DNA from: Xiphydria camelus
Taxonomy: Eukaryota; Arthropoda; Insecta; Hymenoptera; Xiphydriidae
Assembly: GCA_963678675.1 (NCBI GenBank)
Contig: OY783191.1
Span: 9,731,995-9,795,994, forward strand
Direction: 5' to 3'
DNA: 64,000 bases
In this document: positions 52,435-63,827 of the stretch, in pieces
Position numbering within the stretch: the stretch's first letter is position 1
Layout of the letters: every line of letters begins with the position of its first letter
Made by a program: the position numbers and the translations under genes
The notes under the pieces: model-generated
Told to the model about the DNA's origin: nothing
Database searches by the model: none
Seen by the model: only the letters and a program-made list of their open reading frames with translations

Positions 52435-53088
52435 GAGGGGTCTAGTTGCAAAACCGGCAATCTCCACTTTTTGGTGAAATTGAGCTATTGGCTGGAATGT
52501 GTTCCTTATTGTAATTCTGATCGACTTGCAGAGTCGTTTGGCTGCAAATTCGGCTCAATTATACTTAAAAATGAGGTTAAAATTTTGGCCTAGTTTCAAA
52601 CCCGGCAATCTCCAACCGCCGTTGAGTTGCAAAAACGGCAATCTCCATTTCGACCTATAGGGCGATTGGGTAACTGCACAAAACAGATGGAGTGCCATCT
52701 GTCGCACGCACCAAGCATCTGTATTCTAAGGAAAATAAATATTTATTTCAGTTGATTGCACTGTATCTTTACTCTATTTCTTATAAAACGCCAAGAAAAA
52801 TTAGTTTCAAAACCGGTAATTTAGTTAACTAAGTTAACTAAGTTGCAAAATCGGCAGTTTCAAAATGTTACTTGCAAAACTGGCAATCTCCAATTTTCAA
52901 TCCCATACTACTCAAAATGTATTGCAAATTCTGGTTTCTGCTTAATATCAAGTGATATGCATACATATGAGCTTGTTTCAGTTCAACAATAACAAACTTA
53001 AGTTATTTAGTTACCGAGTTATCAAAAATTCAGCTCTTCTATAAAATTTGCCAAAATGGAGATTGCCGGTTTTGCAACTAGACCCCTC
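52435..53088. mobile_element. TIR element with repeated GGCAATCTCCA motifs
   Basis: GAGGGGTCTAGTTGCAAAAC at the left and its inverse ending at 53088 are flanked by ATAT-like bases. The unit AGTT(G/T)CAAAACCGGCAATCTCCA occurs in varied form six times in plus orientation (52442, 52592, 52623, 52802, 52839, 52871) and once inverted at the right end. No coding sequence. The repeats may be transposase-binding sites. Confidence 0.75.
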
Positions 53089-53154
53089 ATATATTACTTA
53101 AGATAGGTCTAAGAACTTTTTATCCTTTGGGGCATAATGAGTTGTTCAACGATA

Positions 53155-53640
53155 ATTTGCGCGTTCAAGATATAATTTTTAGACGAGGAAAAAAAATGTG
53201 ATCCCGATGAGGACCCGATGATGTAATCCTATTGAACCTCGTGTTCAAGATAAAACTTTGAAACGAGGCAGAAGGACGTGATCCCGATGAGGATCTGATT
53301 GTGTAGCCCTACTGAACTTTGTGTTCGAAATAAAATTTCTAAACGAGGAAAAAGTTATCCCAACGAGAATCCAATTGTGTAATTCTACTGAACTTTGCAA
53401 ACAAAATAACATTTTCAGATGAGGCGAAAGTTACGTGATCCCGACGAGGACTTGGTATGGTGTAACTTTACTGAATTTGACGTCAAAATAAAATTTACAG
53501 ACAAGGCAAAAGGACGTGATCCTGACGAGGAACCGATGATGCAACCCTACTGAACTTTGCGTTTAAAATGTTTAAAAGTAAAATTTTTTAACGAGGCAAA
53601 AACGATACGATTCTGATGAGGACCTGATTTGATCTCGATA
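53155..53640. repeat. diverged minisatellite, about 6 units of 80-88 bp
   Basis: Each unit has AAAATTT(T/C)(T)AGACGAGG, GTGATCCCGA(T/C)GAGGA and (T)ACTGAACTTTG in order. The units are well diverged, so it is old. It ends 160 bp from the kinase exon donor, on the intron side. Confidence 0.8.
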
Positions 53641-53802
53641 AGGATTTCATCCGGCACGCCTGAGTAGGGTATACCTCAGGAATACCCGTCCGGTCCTTAT
53701 CGGACATAGGCATAATTTCCAATTGGGTTCCTCCAATTATTTTTTTGTTTAATTTGAAAGTATCGTTAAAGTAATCGGTTATTATGCGGATGAACTACTA
53801 AC
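53641..53802. other. intron start next to the kinase exon
   Basis: Contains the GTTAGT donor (53802-53797). Otherwise no feature apart from a short TGAGTAGGGTATACCTCAGG near-palindrome at 53663. Confidence 0.5.
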
Positions 53803-53970
53803 CAAGTATGAATATGACCGGAACCTTAGGCGCCTCGAACTTAACCGAACCGATGTTCCGCATCGGGAAATGACCGTCGGGTGGTGTCGCCAGAAGACCG
53901 GCTTCTCCTCTCCACTTTCCTGTACCTCGAGCATCTCCCTCTTCGAACACCTGCGATCCATTCTGTTGCT
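53803..53970 (-). CDS. adenylate-kinase-like gene, beta-1 exon
   Basis: A 168-bp minus-strand exon with acceptor GTATCATTACAG (AG at 53972-53971) and donor GTTAGT. After two bases completing a split codon it encodes QQNGSQVFEEGDARGTGKW, GLLATPPDGHFPMRNIGSV and KFEAPKVPVIFILG, and the last G starts the Gly of the P-loop exon at 43016. The PVIFILG strand immediately before GGPGSGK is the first beta strand of P-loop kinases. The upstream part is a Gly/Glu/Pro-rich linker that suggests a longer N-terminus in exons outside this window. Exon order, phases and open frame agree across all three exons. Confidence 0.88.
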
Positions 53971-54865
53971 CTGTAATGATACAACGACATCATTTAGTTT
54001 CGTATAATTCTCTAAAATATATTCAATATAAATACGTAGTATATGTATGCAAGGTGATATACTTTATATATCGCAGTAATTCGATTCTGTGGTTGTCTTT
54101 CACATGTGCAGCATTCTCGACTCAACACGGAAAAAAAATTAAAATGAAAAAAAATACACCAAAGGCTAGGCGGGACCCTTAAAAATGCCTTGATCTTAAA
54201 AAGCCCAATAAAAACTGCATGCCGCATCTCGATCTCCCCTTTCCCTAATGGGGAAACTCTTAGAAATGTATCCACTCCAAATTGTGTCGATAATAACCCC
54301 GACAAAAATTGAATGCCGTGCTTCGCCCGGCCTCCCACAAAAAGTATTGATATCTGAATGTAGTGCCAAGTACCTATCTACCAAATATTTCTCAGGGTGG
54401 GCGAGATAGGAAATAGGAGAGTATACGGGTGAAAAATCATTCGTTATAATCAAACGTAACAAAAGTGACCGCGATCGAAATGACAAATGACTATACCAAT
54501 GCAGGCTAACAATATTCAAAATGGTACTTGGCGGACCTGTGCCTGAAGAAATTATTATTCTTAAATTCACATATTACAGTCGGACTAAATCAGATATCAT
54601 GAGTTTTAAGTATAATCAACTCTGGCTTGTTGGGAAAGTGATATATAATACATAATAAAGCAGTTATCGATCTGTGCTAACTTTTTAAAGCAATACAGAA
54701 TTATTTAAAATTAGGTACCTATATGCGAGGTAATCCATTCAAGAAGTTGGTATGAGTTACATTTCATTTTGCCAAGACTTAATTCGTCGACAAATGATAA
54801 GATTATAATGGCGGGTAGAATATTTATTGGCCAACTTGAGAATCAATTAATCGCTACTTGTTCCA
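53971..54865. other. intron, unassigned
   Basis: AT-rich. AAAAACTGCATGCCGCATCTCG (54209) and AAAAATTGAATGCCGTGCTTCG (54303) look like a diverged repeat of one unit. No upstream kinase exon could be found here. Confidence 0.4.
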
Positions 54866-55275
54866 TTAACCTTCCAGCGGGCGCGTGGGCGGCATTTTGG
54901 CCTCTTTTTTTTTAACATCTTGGACGGCCATAAGCAGGCACATCGATACGGGATAAGTATACTAGTATTCTGTAAATTCAACGCTAGCAACTAGATGGCA
55001 TGCACGAAAATTATATTATCGAAATTATGTTTGTATATTGTTTACAACGTTTTCATTAAAGTTTATTGGTTTGAACATTAATAGTTGTGTATCGAAAGTG
55101 TGTTTTCATATTATACCTACTGAAAAATCTATGGTCAATGGTGTACACCTGCTCTTATCCGCTAAAGTAGTCGTCATGTTTGAAGGCGGCCAGAATGCCG
55201 CCATGCGCCCGTCGCACAGTAGGATGAAATCCCGAAAAGCTGGCCAAAATTCGAAAATGTGTATTAATCGAGGTT

Positions 55276-55641
55276 AAATTGAGTACTTGGGGGTTTTTGG
55301 GGTCACTCATTACGAATTCAAAGTCCAAATTTCGAAAAACAATATGGCGGATCCAATATGGCGGAAGGGTGCCTAAAAAATTGATCAAATCTGGGTGAAA
55401 TTGAGTACTCGGGGGTTTTTGGGGTCGCTAATTACGAATCCAAAGTCCAAATTTCGAAAAACAATATGGCGGATCTAATATGGCGGAAGAGTTCCTCAAA
55501 AATTTATCGAATCTGGGTGAAATTGAGTACTCGGAGGTTTTTGGGATCGCTAATTACGAATCCAAAGTAAAAATTTCGAAAAACAATATGGCGGATCCAA
55601 TATGGCGGAAGAGTGACTCAAAAATTGATCGAATCTGGGTG
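55276..55641 (+). repeat. three tandem 122-bp units (ATATGGCGGATCC repeat)
   Basis: AAATTGAGTACT(T/C)GG starts at 55276, 55398 and 55520. Each unit has two AATATGGCGGATC(C/T)AATATGGCGG halves. A single inverted copy lies at about 56104-56275. Confidence 0.92.
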
Positions 55642-55855
55642 AAATACGGTAATTTTTTCCGATTCATACGGTAATTAGCCTTCCGAGAAGGATGTGGGAT
55701 TATAAGTACACTTGCAGCCTTTGTTCGTTGAGCCGTACCGCATTGCTATTATGCCCGATGACGAGTTTGATGCTAAATTAAAAAGATATTTTAGATCACG
55801 ATGATACTTAACGGTAGGAAGTGGTGTACAGAATTATCGTAATGGATGTTTCATA

Positions 55856-56038
55856 GTGAAAGCATGTAGCTTTCGCAAATTACCTTTCAAATTATTTAGA
55901 TCGTTACTACCAGAAGCAGTCCGAATATTAAAGACACCAAGTGTTGAACTAATTGTAAGTAAGGAAACCTGTAGTGATGATACGGCCGAATCAAGTGATT
56001 GCGCAGCTAACTATTCTTCCTCTGATGAAGGGTACTAA
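55856..56038 (+). CDS. 60-codon ORF in the TTAA element, unknown
   Basis: The frame KACSFRKLPFKLFRSLLPEA, RILKTPSVELIVSKETC and DDTAESSDCAANYSSSDEGY has no internal ATG near its start and ends at TAA 56038. The acidic Ser-rich tail looks like a genuine C-terminus. It may be the last part of a transposon-encoded protein. I do not recognise it. Confidence 0.3.
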   Translation: MKACSFRKLPFKLFRSLLPEAVRILKTPSVELIVSKETCSDDTAESSDCAANYSSSDEGY

Positions 56039-57038
56039 ACACGTACTTAATTAACTGATTGTATTTTTGAATTTGGTTTCGGATTTGGTTTTGACGTGGG
56101 ATTCGTAATCAGCGACTCCAACAATCCCCGAGTACTCAATTTCACCCAGATTCGATCAATTTTTAAGGAATCCTTCCGCCATATTGGATCCGCCATATTG
56201 TTTTTCCAAATTTTGACTTTGGATTCGTTATCAGCAATCCCGAAACCCCCCGGGTACTTAATTTCACCTAGATTCACGTTTTGTGATTATTATTAATATT
56301 GTTGTTGTTATTACTATTATTTTGTGCATCTGTAATAACAATGTGAGGACGACTCTGTGTAGATATTCTAAGCCGTATATAACTTTTATGTAATCTACTT
56401 CTTCATATTTCATGTTTTTACTATTCAAAGTGCAGAAACACATGCGCTTGTTTTACAAAAACTTGCAAAAATTGCAGGTGCGCAAATATGCGCAGCGTTT
56501 TGTTGTTTTCGTTAGATAAGAGTTCAATCTATAATCTGCAATAAGAATTATAGTCGAACTATGCCGAACTTATAAACTTTTCTCTATGTGATTACAATTT
56601 TCCAGTGTAATTTCACGTGCATTTTCCTAAAAAGAATTTGCTTATTGTTATTACATTAATTATTAATATGCGTTTTATTATACGTCATAATAATCTACTT
56701 ACTTTCAACTCTCGAATCCATTTTGTAGATTTGAAATCGATCGAGTTTTAGAATGTTTGCGACCACTTATAAGTAGGACGTGGTTGAATCGACTTCGAGC
56801 CAGCGCGTCTTTCAACGATAAAGGTCGATTTAGAAGTGATATACTTACACTACTAGGTAGAAGATACTGTGCACCCTCTCTTTCAGAATTCGATCCTCTG
56901 ACTATCTGTGTCACTGTCCAACCACTCAAAAACCCCGAAATAAAATCTTCATTTTTCGAGTTTTGGCCAGCTTTTCGGGATTTCGTCCCACTTGGTACGT
57001 CGGTATGAGCCCGCACGGCGCGCCCGTTGGAAGGTTAA

Positions 57039-57601
57039 GTAGTAAAGTCTTGCAGTTTGTCGACGAAATAAGTATTGGTAACTACTACTCTGTATATACT
57101 GGTGGGATATCTTCCAATGATAAAAAACACAAAATGCGTCACGGGACGACTGTTAGATGTGAAACATCGAAATTCTTCTTTGTATTCCGTTTATCGCGAG
57201 ACGGAACAGCGACCGATGGCAGAGAGTTAAGAGAGAGTAAACTAAATGCGTTTTTTGAATTAGACACAACGGTTCGTACCGTTAAATAATATCACAGTTA
57301 TAAATACAATGGCGCACTGGCGCACATGTTCTTTCGACGGACGCGTGGTCCATCCTTCCTATCGCATATTTTCTACAAAGAAGAATTTCGATGTTTCACA
57401 TCTAACAAGCGTCCCGTGACGCATTTTGTGTTTTTTTTTAAACGCACTAACCAATGATTAATCGATCCTCATGCTTTCATTAATGAGGCTAAACGCCATC
57501 GTAGCTAATGAGGGCATGAGAAGTAATTGTTCATTGGCTAGTATGTTTAAAAATGACATTTTAGAAAGTCACTAGCAACAGAATCTGAGACGCTGGGTAT
57601 A
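57039..57601. repeat. inverted pair of a dispersed repeat
   Basis: ACAAAATGCGTCACGGGACG, TTAGATGTGAAACATCGAAA and TCTTCTTTGTA (57126-57187) return inverted at 57363-57437. Between them is a copy of the GGTACGAACCGTTGTGTC block also seen near 9485. Its class is unknown. Confidence 0.65.
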
Positions 57602-57961
57602 CAGGATGTCCCGCGCAGAACCGCACAGTTTCAGGGACCTTGAAATTTACCTTCGATCGGGCTTGGTCGGTACTCGAGTCATTCATATCGGTAGAAGTCG
57701 AGTCGGTAGTTAGAATTGATGTCAATTCGGGAGACCGAAGCGTCTAACCTCGAAATCGTGAATTTGTGAATAATGGTGAGTAATTTCCATTATTCACAAA
57801 TTCACGATTTCGAGATTAGATGTTTCGATCTCCTGAATTGATACCAACTCTAACTACCGACTCGACTTCTACCGGTATAAATGACTCGAGTACCGACCAA
57901 ACCCGGCCGAAGGTAAATTTCAAGATCCCTGCAACTGGTCGGTTCTGCGCGGGACATCCTG
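57602..57961. mobile_element. complete 360-bp palindromic MITE
   Basis: CAGGATGTCCCGCGCAGAACCG and its inverse CGGTTCTGCGCGGGACATCCTG are flanked by TA (57600-57601, 57962-57963). The arms carry GAAGTCGAGTCGGTAGTTAG. It is the single-copy form of the units in the array at 9880-10905. Confidence 0.9.
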
Positions 57962-57963
57962 TA

Positions 57964-58275
57964 TAAAGGCATACTTTGTAACGTATTTAATGCTGTTGAC
58001 GGCCACTGTAGCATTGAATATTGCCTACTGCCGCGCCACCACTCGGGCATGTACGAGCCCTATTCGCTCCGTGCAAGTGGACAAAAAGTGGAGGGGGAAG
58101 GTACGCAGCGCTTGCGGTGCCAATTTATAAGTTTTGAACATCGTGTATATCCATGTGTACCATAATATTCCATAGTGAAACACGTGTCAAATTGCTTCCT
58201 CCAATGTTTATTTAACATAAAAGACATAAATAATTGCATTGCAATGATTTTTCACTTACCACCAATGTACATACT
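57964..58275. other. nothing recognised
   Basis: No repeat boundary or coding similarity in about 310 bp. Confidence 0.4.
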
Positions 58276-58562
58276 GTACCGTATGTCCGTCTCTGTACTG
58301 CCCAGTTTGAAAGTTATCTTCGGATAGACTTGGTTGATAATCGAGACATTTATACCGTAATTATTGTATAATTATTTTCGTAATTGCCATTATTCACAAA
58401 TTCACAATTTCGAGGTTAGATGCCACGATCTCCCGAATTGACATCAACTCTAACTGCCGACTCGACTTCTACCGTATTAAATGACTCGAGTACCGACCAA
58501 GTCTATCCGAAGGTAACTTTCAAACTGGCCAGTAGGTACAGAGACGGGCATACGGTACAATG
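58276..58562. mobile_element. diverged relative of the 360-bp MITE
   Basis: GTACCGTATGTCCGTCTCTG and its inverse bound arms with CGAATTGACATCAACTCTAACT and GACTCGACTTCTACCG. The left arm is partly lost. Confidence 0.75.
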
Positions 58563-59034
58563 TTGATGTTCATAACTTAGAGAATTGGCCACCGGTGGCG
58601 CCACGCGTTCAGATACACATAGCGAACAGAGAACGCTCCGTACTGCTTCGTACACCGATACAGTGAGCGTGTAGTAGTAGTGTGAAGCTAGCGCTCGGGA
58701 AAAGCGGACCGCCGAGTCGTGGCGGAGAGAGCCGATGCGTCCCGAGTTTTGCGTCCTCTCATGCCTGCGACGCCAGAGGACGGCTATTCTGTAATTCCGG
58801 GGAGAGTGAGCGTACCTGGGAAGTGACCGTTCAACGGGTGAGAGCTTCCCTCGCCCAGCTCACGCCCGACCGTTAAAACGTGTACCTAAACAGCTATTCT
58901 CTAAGTGAGGAGCGGGCGATATTCACTGAAAAAGCAAGGAGAGTGAAGGAATCACTATTCTGTCACTGCGGAAGCGCTCCCATCGCACGAAAACGGGTGA
59001 ACTTACTTCTACTGGTCAAGACCGTGAGAAGCAG
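58563..59034. other. GC-rich unassigned DNA
   Basis: It has GGACGGCTATTCTGTAATTC and related (G/C)AGCTATTCTCTAA, TCACTATTCTGTCAC phrases, also echoed near 62625-62720 (GAATAGC). It looks like a degenerate repeat of a 'CTATTCTGT' unit rather than a gene; open frames have no motif. Confidence 0.4.
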
Positions 59035-60441
59035 TCTGCTCCCCGGGAGAACGGCGACTCTAACCTACCTACTTCTGCGCCAGCGTGCCGCAGTTTACAA
59101 TTTCTTAATTTGCGTGTTCCAACAAACGATACACAGTGGTCCGGCGATCTAAGCAAACGCGGTCATGAGTATATTAATGAGTTATATAACTGATTTGTGC
59201 GATGTAAATTTATGTCTTAGTTATAAAGATATACTGTTAAAATAAAAGACCAAAAATTAACCAAATATTTATTCTACTATGATAACGTAAATGAAACATA
59301 ATAAAAAAATATATTAAACTGAAACATTCATTATTAAATGATATAAAATAATTCAAAAACATACTTATATATAAGAACTTTTTCCAGAGGTGGTAATAGG
59401 AAAAATAGTTGGAAAAAATAATTTAACAAAAAGCACATTTCCCTAATGCTTACAATAAAAGTCAAAAGCAGCTTATTAATTAAAAAAGATATAGGTATTA
59501 TACTGGTACCTAGTATTATTCCAAAATATGCATCCTTGAAAACGTACACTTATAAAACGTACCTGAAACCAAGCAAATTGTTTTAAATAGAGAAAACTGA
59601 TTTCGTAACAATAAGACTGCGAAACCGTAAAAATTCAATACATTAAAATGGGACAAGAATGGCATGTAAAATGTTATATAATAATCAAGGGCATGCTTCA
59701 AACTATAACTTAAACCAAAAAATGTACGTATCTGAACTTAGCATCATAGTAAGCAGTTATGAATATTATGGACTTTTGACCTATTTCAGAACCACTGTGC
59801 GATGGTCGGAATTCTGATTAACGATCCTTAGTAATTAGTATCACCGCGATATACAGGGTGTAACAGAGTAAGTGTTACAACGTGAAACTGTAGATTCCTT
59901 ATGAAAGAAGAAAAAGATTTTTCCTCTTACAAAAATTTTCTGCAGGCTGTCGTTTTCGATATAAGGTAAAACAGGGTGAGTTGGCGAATGGAGTTGGCCC
60001 CTCGTTTCTATGGAAAGAAATGGAAACGAGGGGCCGACTTCATTCGCCAACTCACCCCGTTTTACCCTACAGGATATCAAAGTTTTGCAAAAAAAAACGT
60101 TTTTCTTTAAACCACGAACTACTTTTTGTTACGTGTCAACACTCAAATCTGATAAAAATAGTTCGAGGTTTAAAGAAAAACGATTTTTTTTTCAAAACTT
60201 TGACATCCTGTATATCGAAAACGAAAGCCCGCAGAACATTTTTGTAAGAGGAAAAATCTTTCTCGCCATCGATATGTATGCAACACCTAGGAATAGTTGA
60301 AATAACCAGCTGTGGCATGTCCATAGCAGTACTTGAGGTACTTTGATCCATATTCTGGAGAAGCACACGATCGCTCGTGCTGGAAACTCCTTTGACGCGG
60401 CACAGCTACCGACAGAAGCCCGATATTTTTTCTTCAATAAG

Positions 60442-60573
60442 ATATATGAGGAGCACAGTTCCAAAACTCATTTAGTCCATTCGCAGTTTGTCTTATAATC
60501 GCTAAACTATTAGCAATTATAGGACAAACTGCGAATGGACTAAACGAGTTTTGGAACTGTGCTCCTCATATAT
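60442..60573. mobile_element. 132-bp palindromic MITE in the loop
   Basis: ATATATGAGGAGCACAGTTC pairs with its inverse. The arms run through TTAGTCCATTCGCAGTTTGTC to a centre near 60508. Confidence 0.85.
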
Positions 60574-60787
60574 AATTTGAAAGGTGACACTCTACAAGCT
60601 ATATTTTGATGCCAATAGATATTAATTTATTTCAATTATTTGCAAGTGAATCATAGTTCAACGGTACCTCACCGCGTGGTGTATGAATACTTTTTACCCC
60701 ACTGTATTTTTCGAGTGGGCAAGGATGCCGTTGCTCGTCCCTGGCCATAAAAGGAGTCATGTTGCATCGAATGACGGTTCGATTCTT

Positions 60788-61325
60788 TGTACCTGGATAA
60801 GCCACAGGTATTAAGTTAATCCGACCGGCCATCTATTAGATTCGTCTTGTCGTCCCTTTACAAAGCTGATTTATTATTCTAAATATAGCGGTATCTATTA
60901 CAATAGGTATTGTCGGAAATGGCTTCTTCCGATGCGGTCGGTAATTACCCCTTCCCGAGTATGGTGCGGGACTGCGAGCGCACGTGCAGCCTAGATTCGC
61001 CGAAAAATACCCCGTACCGTTTCGTAGATTCCGAGAGTAGCTATAGATTTGCGAGGTATTTCTGACTGTGATACTATTAAACGGTTCGAAGCATTGCGTC
61101 GAATTCCGTTTATCGCGAGACGGAACAGCGACCGATAGCAGAGTTAAGAGAGAATAAACTAAATGTGCGCTTTTTGAATTAGACAGGATGGTTAATACTT
61201 GACGGTAGGTTATAAATTAACAGTTTCTCCGCTCATTATTTCTCGTTAGAATAGCAGTCCTAAATTAGTATAGAATATTCGAATTTACCGCTATAAAATA
61301 AAGTAACCCTTAAAGGTTATACGGG
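60788..61325. repeat. dispersed repeat, copy 2
   Basis: Blocks shared in order with 9305-9640 (see there), with about 200 bp of extra sequence inserted in the middle. It also holds TTTATCGCGAGACGGAACAG shared with about 57190. Confidence 0.6.
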
Positions 61326-61347
61326 CTTTGGTGAACGAGTTATATAC

Positions 61348-61820
61348 AGGGTGTAACAGAGTATGTGTTACAACGTGAAACTGTAGATTCCTTGTGAAAA
61401 AAGAAAAAGATTTTTCCTCTTACAAAAATGTTCTGCGGGCTTTCGTTTTCGATATACAGGATGTCAAAGTTTTGAAAAAAAAAATCGTTTTTCTTTAAAC
61501 CTCGAACTCTATTTTTATCAGATTTGAGTGTTGACACCTAATAAAAAGTAGTTCGTGGTTTAAAGGAAAACGTTTTTTTTTCAAAACTTTGACATCCTGT
61601 AGGGTAAAACGGGGTGAGTTGGCGAATGAAGTCGGCCCCTCGTTTCCATTTCTTTCCATAGAAACGAGGGGCCAACTCCATTCGCCAACTCACCCTGTTT
61701 TACCTTATATCGAAAACGACAGCCTGCAGAAAATTTTTGTAAGAGGAAAAATCTTTTTCTTCTTTCATAAGGAATCTACAGTTTCACGTTGTAACACTTA
61801 CTCTGTTACACCCTGTATAT
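61348..61820. mobile_element. palindromic MITE with CAGGGTGTAACAGAGTA ends
   Basis: CAGGGTGTAACAGAGTATGT and its inverse ending CTCTGTTACACCCTG are flanked by TA. The arms carry GTAAGAGGAAAAATCTTTTT-type sequence and a nested hairpin GGTGAGTTGGCGAATG with its inverse. It straddles the inner end of the giant inverted repeat. Confidence 0.78.
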
Positions 61821-62962
61821 CGCGGTAATACTAATTACTAAGGATCGTTAATCAGAATTCCGACCATCGCACAGTGGTTCTGAAATAGGTCAAAAGTCCA
61901 TAATATTCATAACTGCTTACTATGATGCTAAGTTCAGATACGTACATTTTTTGGTTTAAGTTATAGTTTGAAGCATGCCCTTGATTATTATATAACATTT
62001 TACATGCCATTCTTGTCCCATTTTAATGTATTGAATTTTTACGGTTTCGCAGTCTTATTGTTACGAAATCAGTTTTCTCTATTTAAAACAATTTGCTTGG
62101 TTTCAGGTACGTTTTATAAGTGTAAGTTTTCAAGGATGCATATTTTGGAATAATACTAGGTACCAGTATAATACCTATATCTTTTTTAATTATTAAGCTG
62201 CTTTTGACTTTTATTGTAAGCATTAGGGAAATGTGCTTTTTGTTAAATTATTTTTTCCAACTACTTTTCCTATTACCACCTCTGGAAAAAGTTCGTATAT
62301 ATAAGTATGTTTTTGAATTATTTTATATCATTTAATAATGAATGTTTCAGATTAATATATTTTTTTATTATGTTCCATTTACGTTCTCATAGTAGAATAA
62401 ATATTTGGTTAATTTTTGGTCTTTTATTTTAACAGTATATCTTTAATTATTGATATACTTATGACCGCGTTTGCTTAGATCGCCGGACCACTGTGTATCG
62501 TTTGTCGGAACACGCAAATTAACAAACTGTAAACTGCGGCACGCTGTCACAGAAGTAGGCAGGTTATAGTCGCCGCTCTCCCGGGGAGCAGACCGATTCT
62601 CTCCCGGGAACTACGTTCACCGGGTTACAGAATAGCGACGAGGAACCTCGCCACTTTTCCGGTGAACTCCGCCCACTTCTCACGGGAACAGGCTTGCACT
62701 CAGTTACACAGAATAGCCGTCCAGGAGTTTCGACGTCGCGACCATAAAGCGTGATTTATAAACTTTTCCGCTGCCGCTCCCGTCCGCCGTTCCCGTTCCC
62801 GTTCAAAGTTAAGACAGGGAATCCTAAGTCGCATTTATAAACTTCCGCTACCGCCTCCCGTTCGCCGTTGCCATTCGCCGCTCCCGTTCAGCAAGCTTCA
62901 ACTTCTCGCCGTTCCCGTTCGCGTTCCCAAACTGCAGCAATCACAACTGCGTCACGTGACCC

Positions 62963-63011
62963 TTAACCCTCCGTTAGTCGTGTTCAACCCACCCGACTAA
63001 CGGAGAGTTAA
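62963..63011. mobile_element. 49-bp TTAA-flanked hairpin, copy 1
   Basis: TTAACCCTCCGTTAGTC, a 15-base loop, then GACTAACGGAGAGTTAA. Confidence 0.65.
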
Positions 63012-63778
63012 AATGCTTTCTTATTACATTTACATTACATTTATAATATTCTGTAGCTAAATAAACTTATCTACAACAAACAAACGACAGTACCGTATGT
63101 CCGCGATCAAATGCACCATAGTAAAATTGCGAGTTTTGCATGAGCACACCCGCGGCTCTCCTCGTCCAATAGAATCACCGGACAAGCGTGAATGCGCATG
63201 CGTAGTCATCCGCGGGTGTTGACGTCGTTCAGATCGGTTTCGATACCATTTTTTGATTCAGGAGCTTCTTCACGGCAGCTTTCTAATCGCATCACACACA
63301 AACGGTACGTGATCACTGGCATATGTTTATAAAACGCTAACCTCACAAATGTCAGAAATCAATATAACCTCAGAGCGTACGAATCATGGCAGCGGCAATG
63401 GGAACGGGAGCGGCAGCGGAAAAGTTTATAAATGACACTTTCAGACGGCAGCGGTAACGGGAACGGGAACGGCGAACGGGAGCGGCAGCGGAAGAGTTTA
63501 TAAATCGCGCTTTACACATAATAGCCGTCCGGGAGTTTCGACGTCGCGACCATAAAGCGTGATTTATAAACTTTTCCGCTGCCGCTCCCGTCCGCCGTTC
63601 CCGTTCCCGTTCAAAGTTAAGACATAGGGAATCCTAAGTCGCATTTATAAACTTCCGCTACCGCTCCCGTTCGCCGTTGCCATTCGCCGCTCCCGTTCAG
63701 ACTTGGCCAAGCTTCAACTTCTCGCCGTTCCCGTTCGCGTTCCCAAACTGCAGCAATCACAACTGCGTCACGTGACCC

Positions 63779-63827
63779 TTAACCCTCCGTTAGTCAGGCT
63801 CAACCCACCCGACTAACGGAGGGTTAA
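63779..63827. mobile_element. 49-bp TTAA-flanked hairpin, copy 2
   Basis: The same as copy 1, but with a perfect right arm (GACTAACGGAGGGTTAA). It lies in the second half of the 808-bp duplication. Confidence 0.65.

Larger units (their letters stand above)
54866..57038. mobile_element. TTAA-flanked element (piggyBac-type), 2.17 kb
   Basis: TTAA at 54866-54869 and 57035-57038 encloses CCTTCCAGCGGGCGCG and the inverse CGCGCCCGTTGGAAGG. The inner ends also match (AGCTGGCCAAAATTCGAAAA, about 55238, and inverse near 56955). It contains a 3 x 122-bp tandem array, one inverted copy of the unit, and a short Ser/Asp-rich ORF (55856-56038). No piggyBac transposase is recognisable. Confidence 0.75.
59035..62597. 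mobile_element. giant inverted repeat, arms about 1.2 kb, loop about 1.1 kb
   Basis: 59035-60263 pairs with 61405-62597 at high identity (for example AATGATATAAAATAATTCAA and its inverse). Mirror-image short open frames at 59516-59701 (minus) and 61968-62153 (plus) differ by one residue. The loop contains a palindromic MITE and a dispersed repeat. Next to the inner ends, the arms include copies of a CAGGGTGTAACAGAGTA MITE, complete only on the right side. No transposase is visible, so this may be a very large foldback or an inverted duplication. Confidence 0.85.

Noticed and set aside
53155..53640. Regularly spaced repeats resembling a CRISPR-like array
   Set aside because: The whole unit is repeated, not short repeats with unique spacers, and the DNA is eukaryotic intron.
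58680..59150. GC-rich open stretches that might be an upstream host exon
   Set aside because: No splice sites or protein similarity; the segment shares CTATTCTGT phrases with the repeat region at 62600 and partly lies in the giant inverted repeat.
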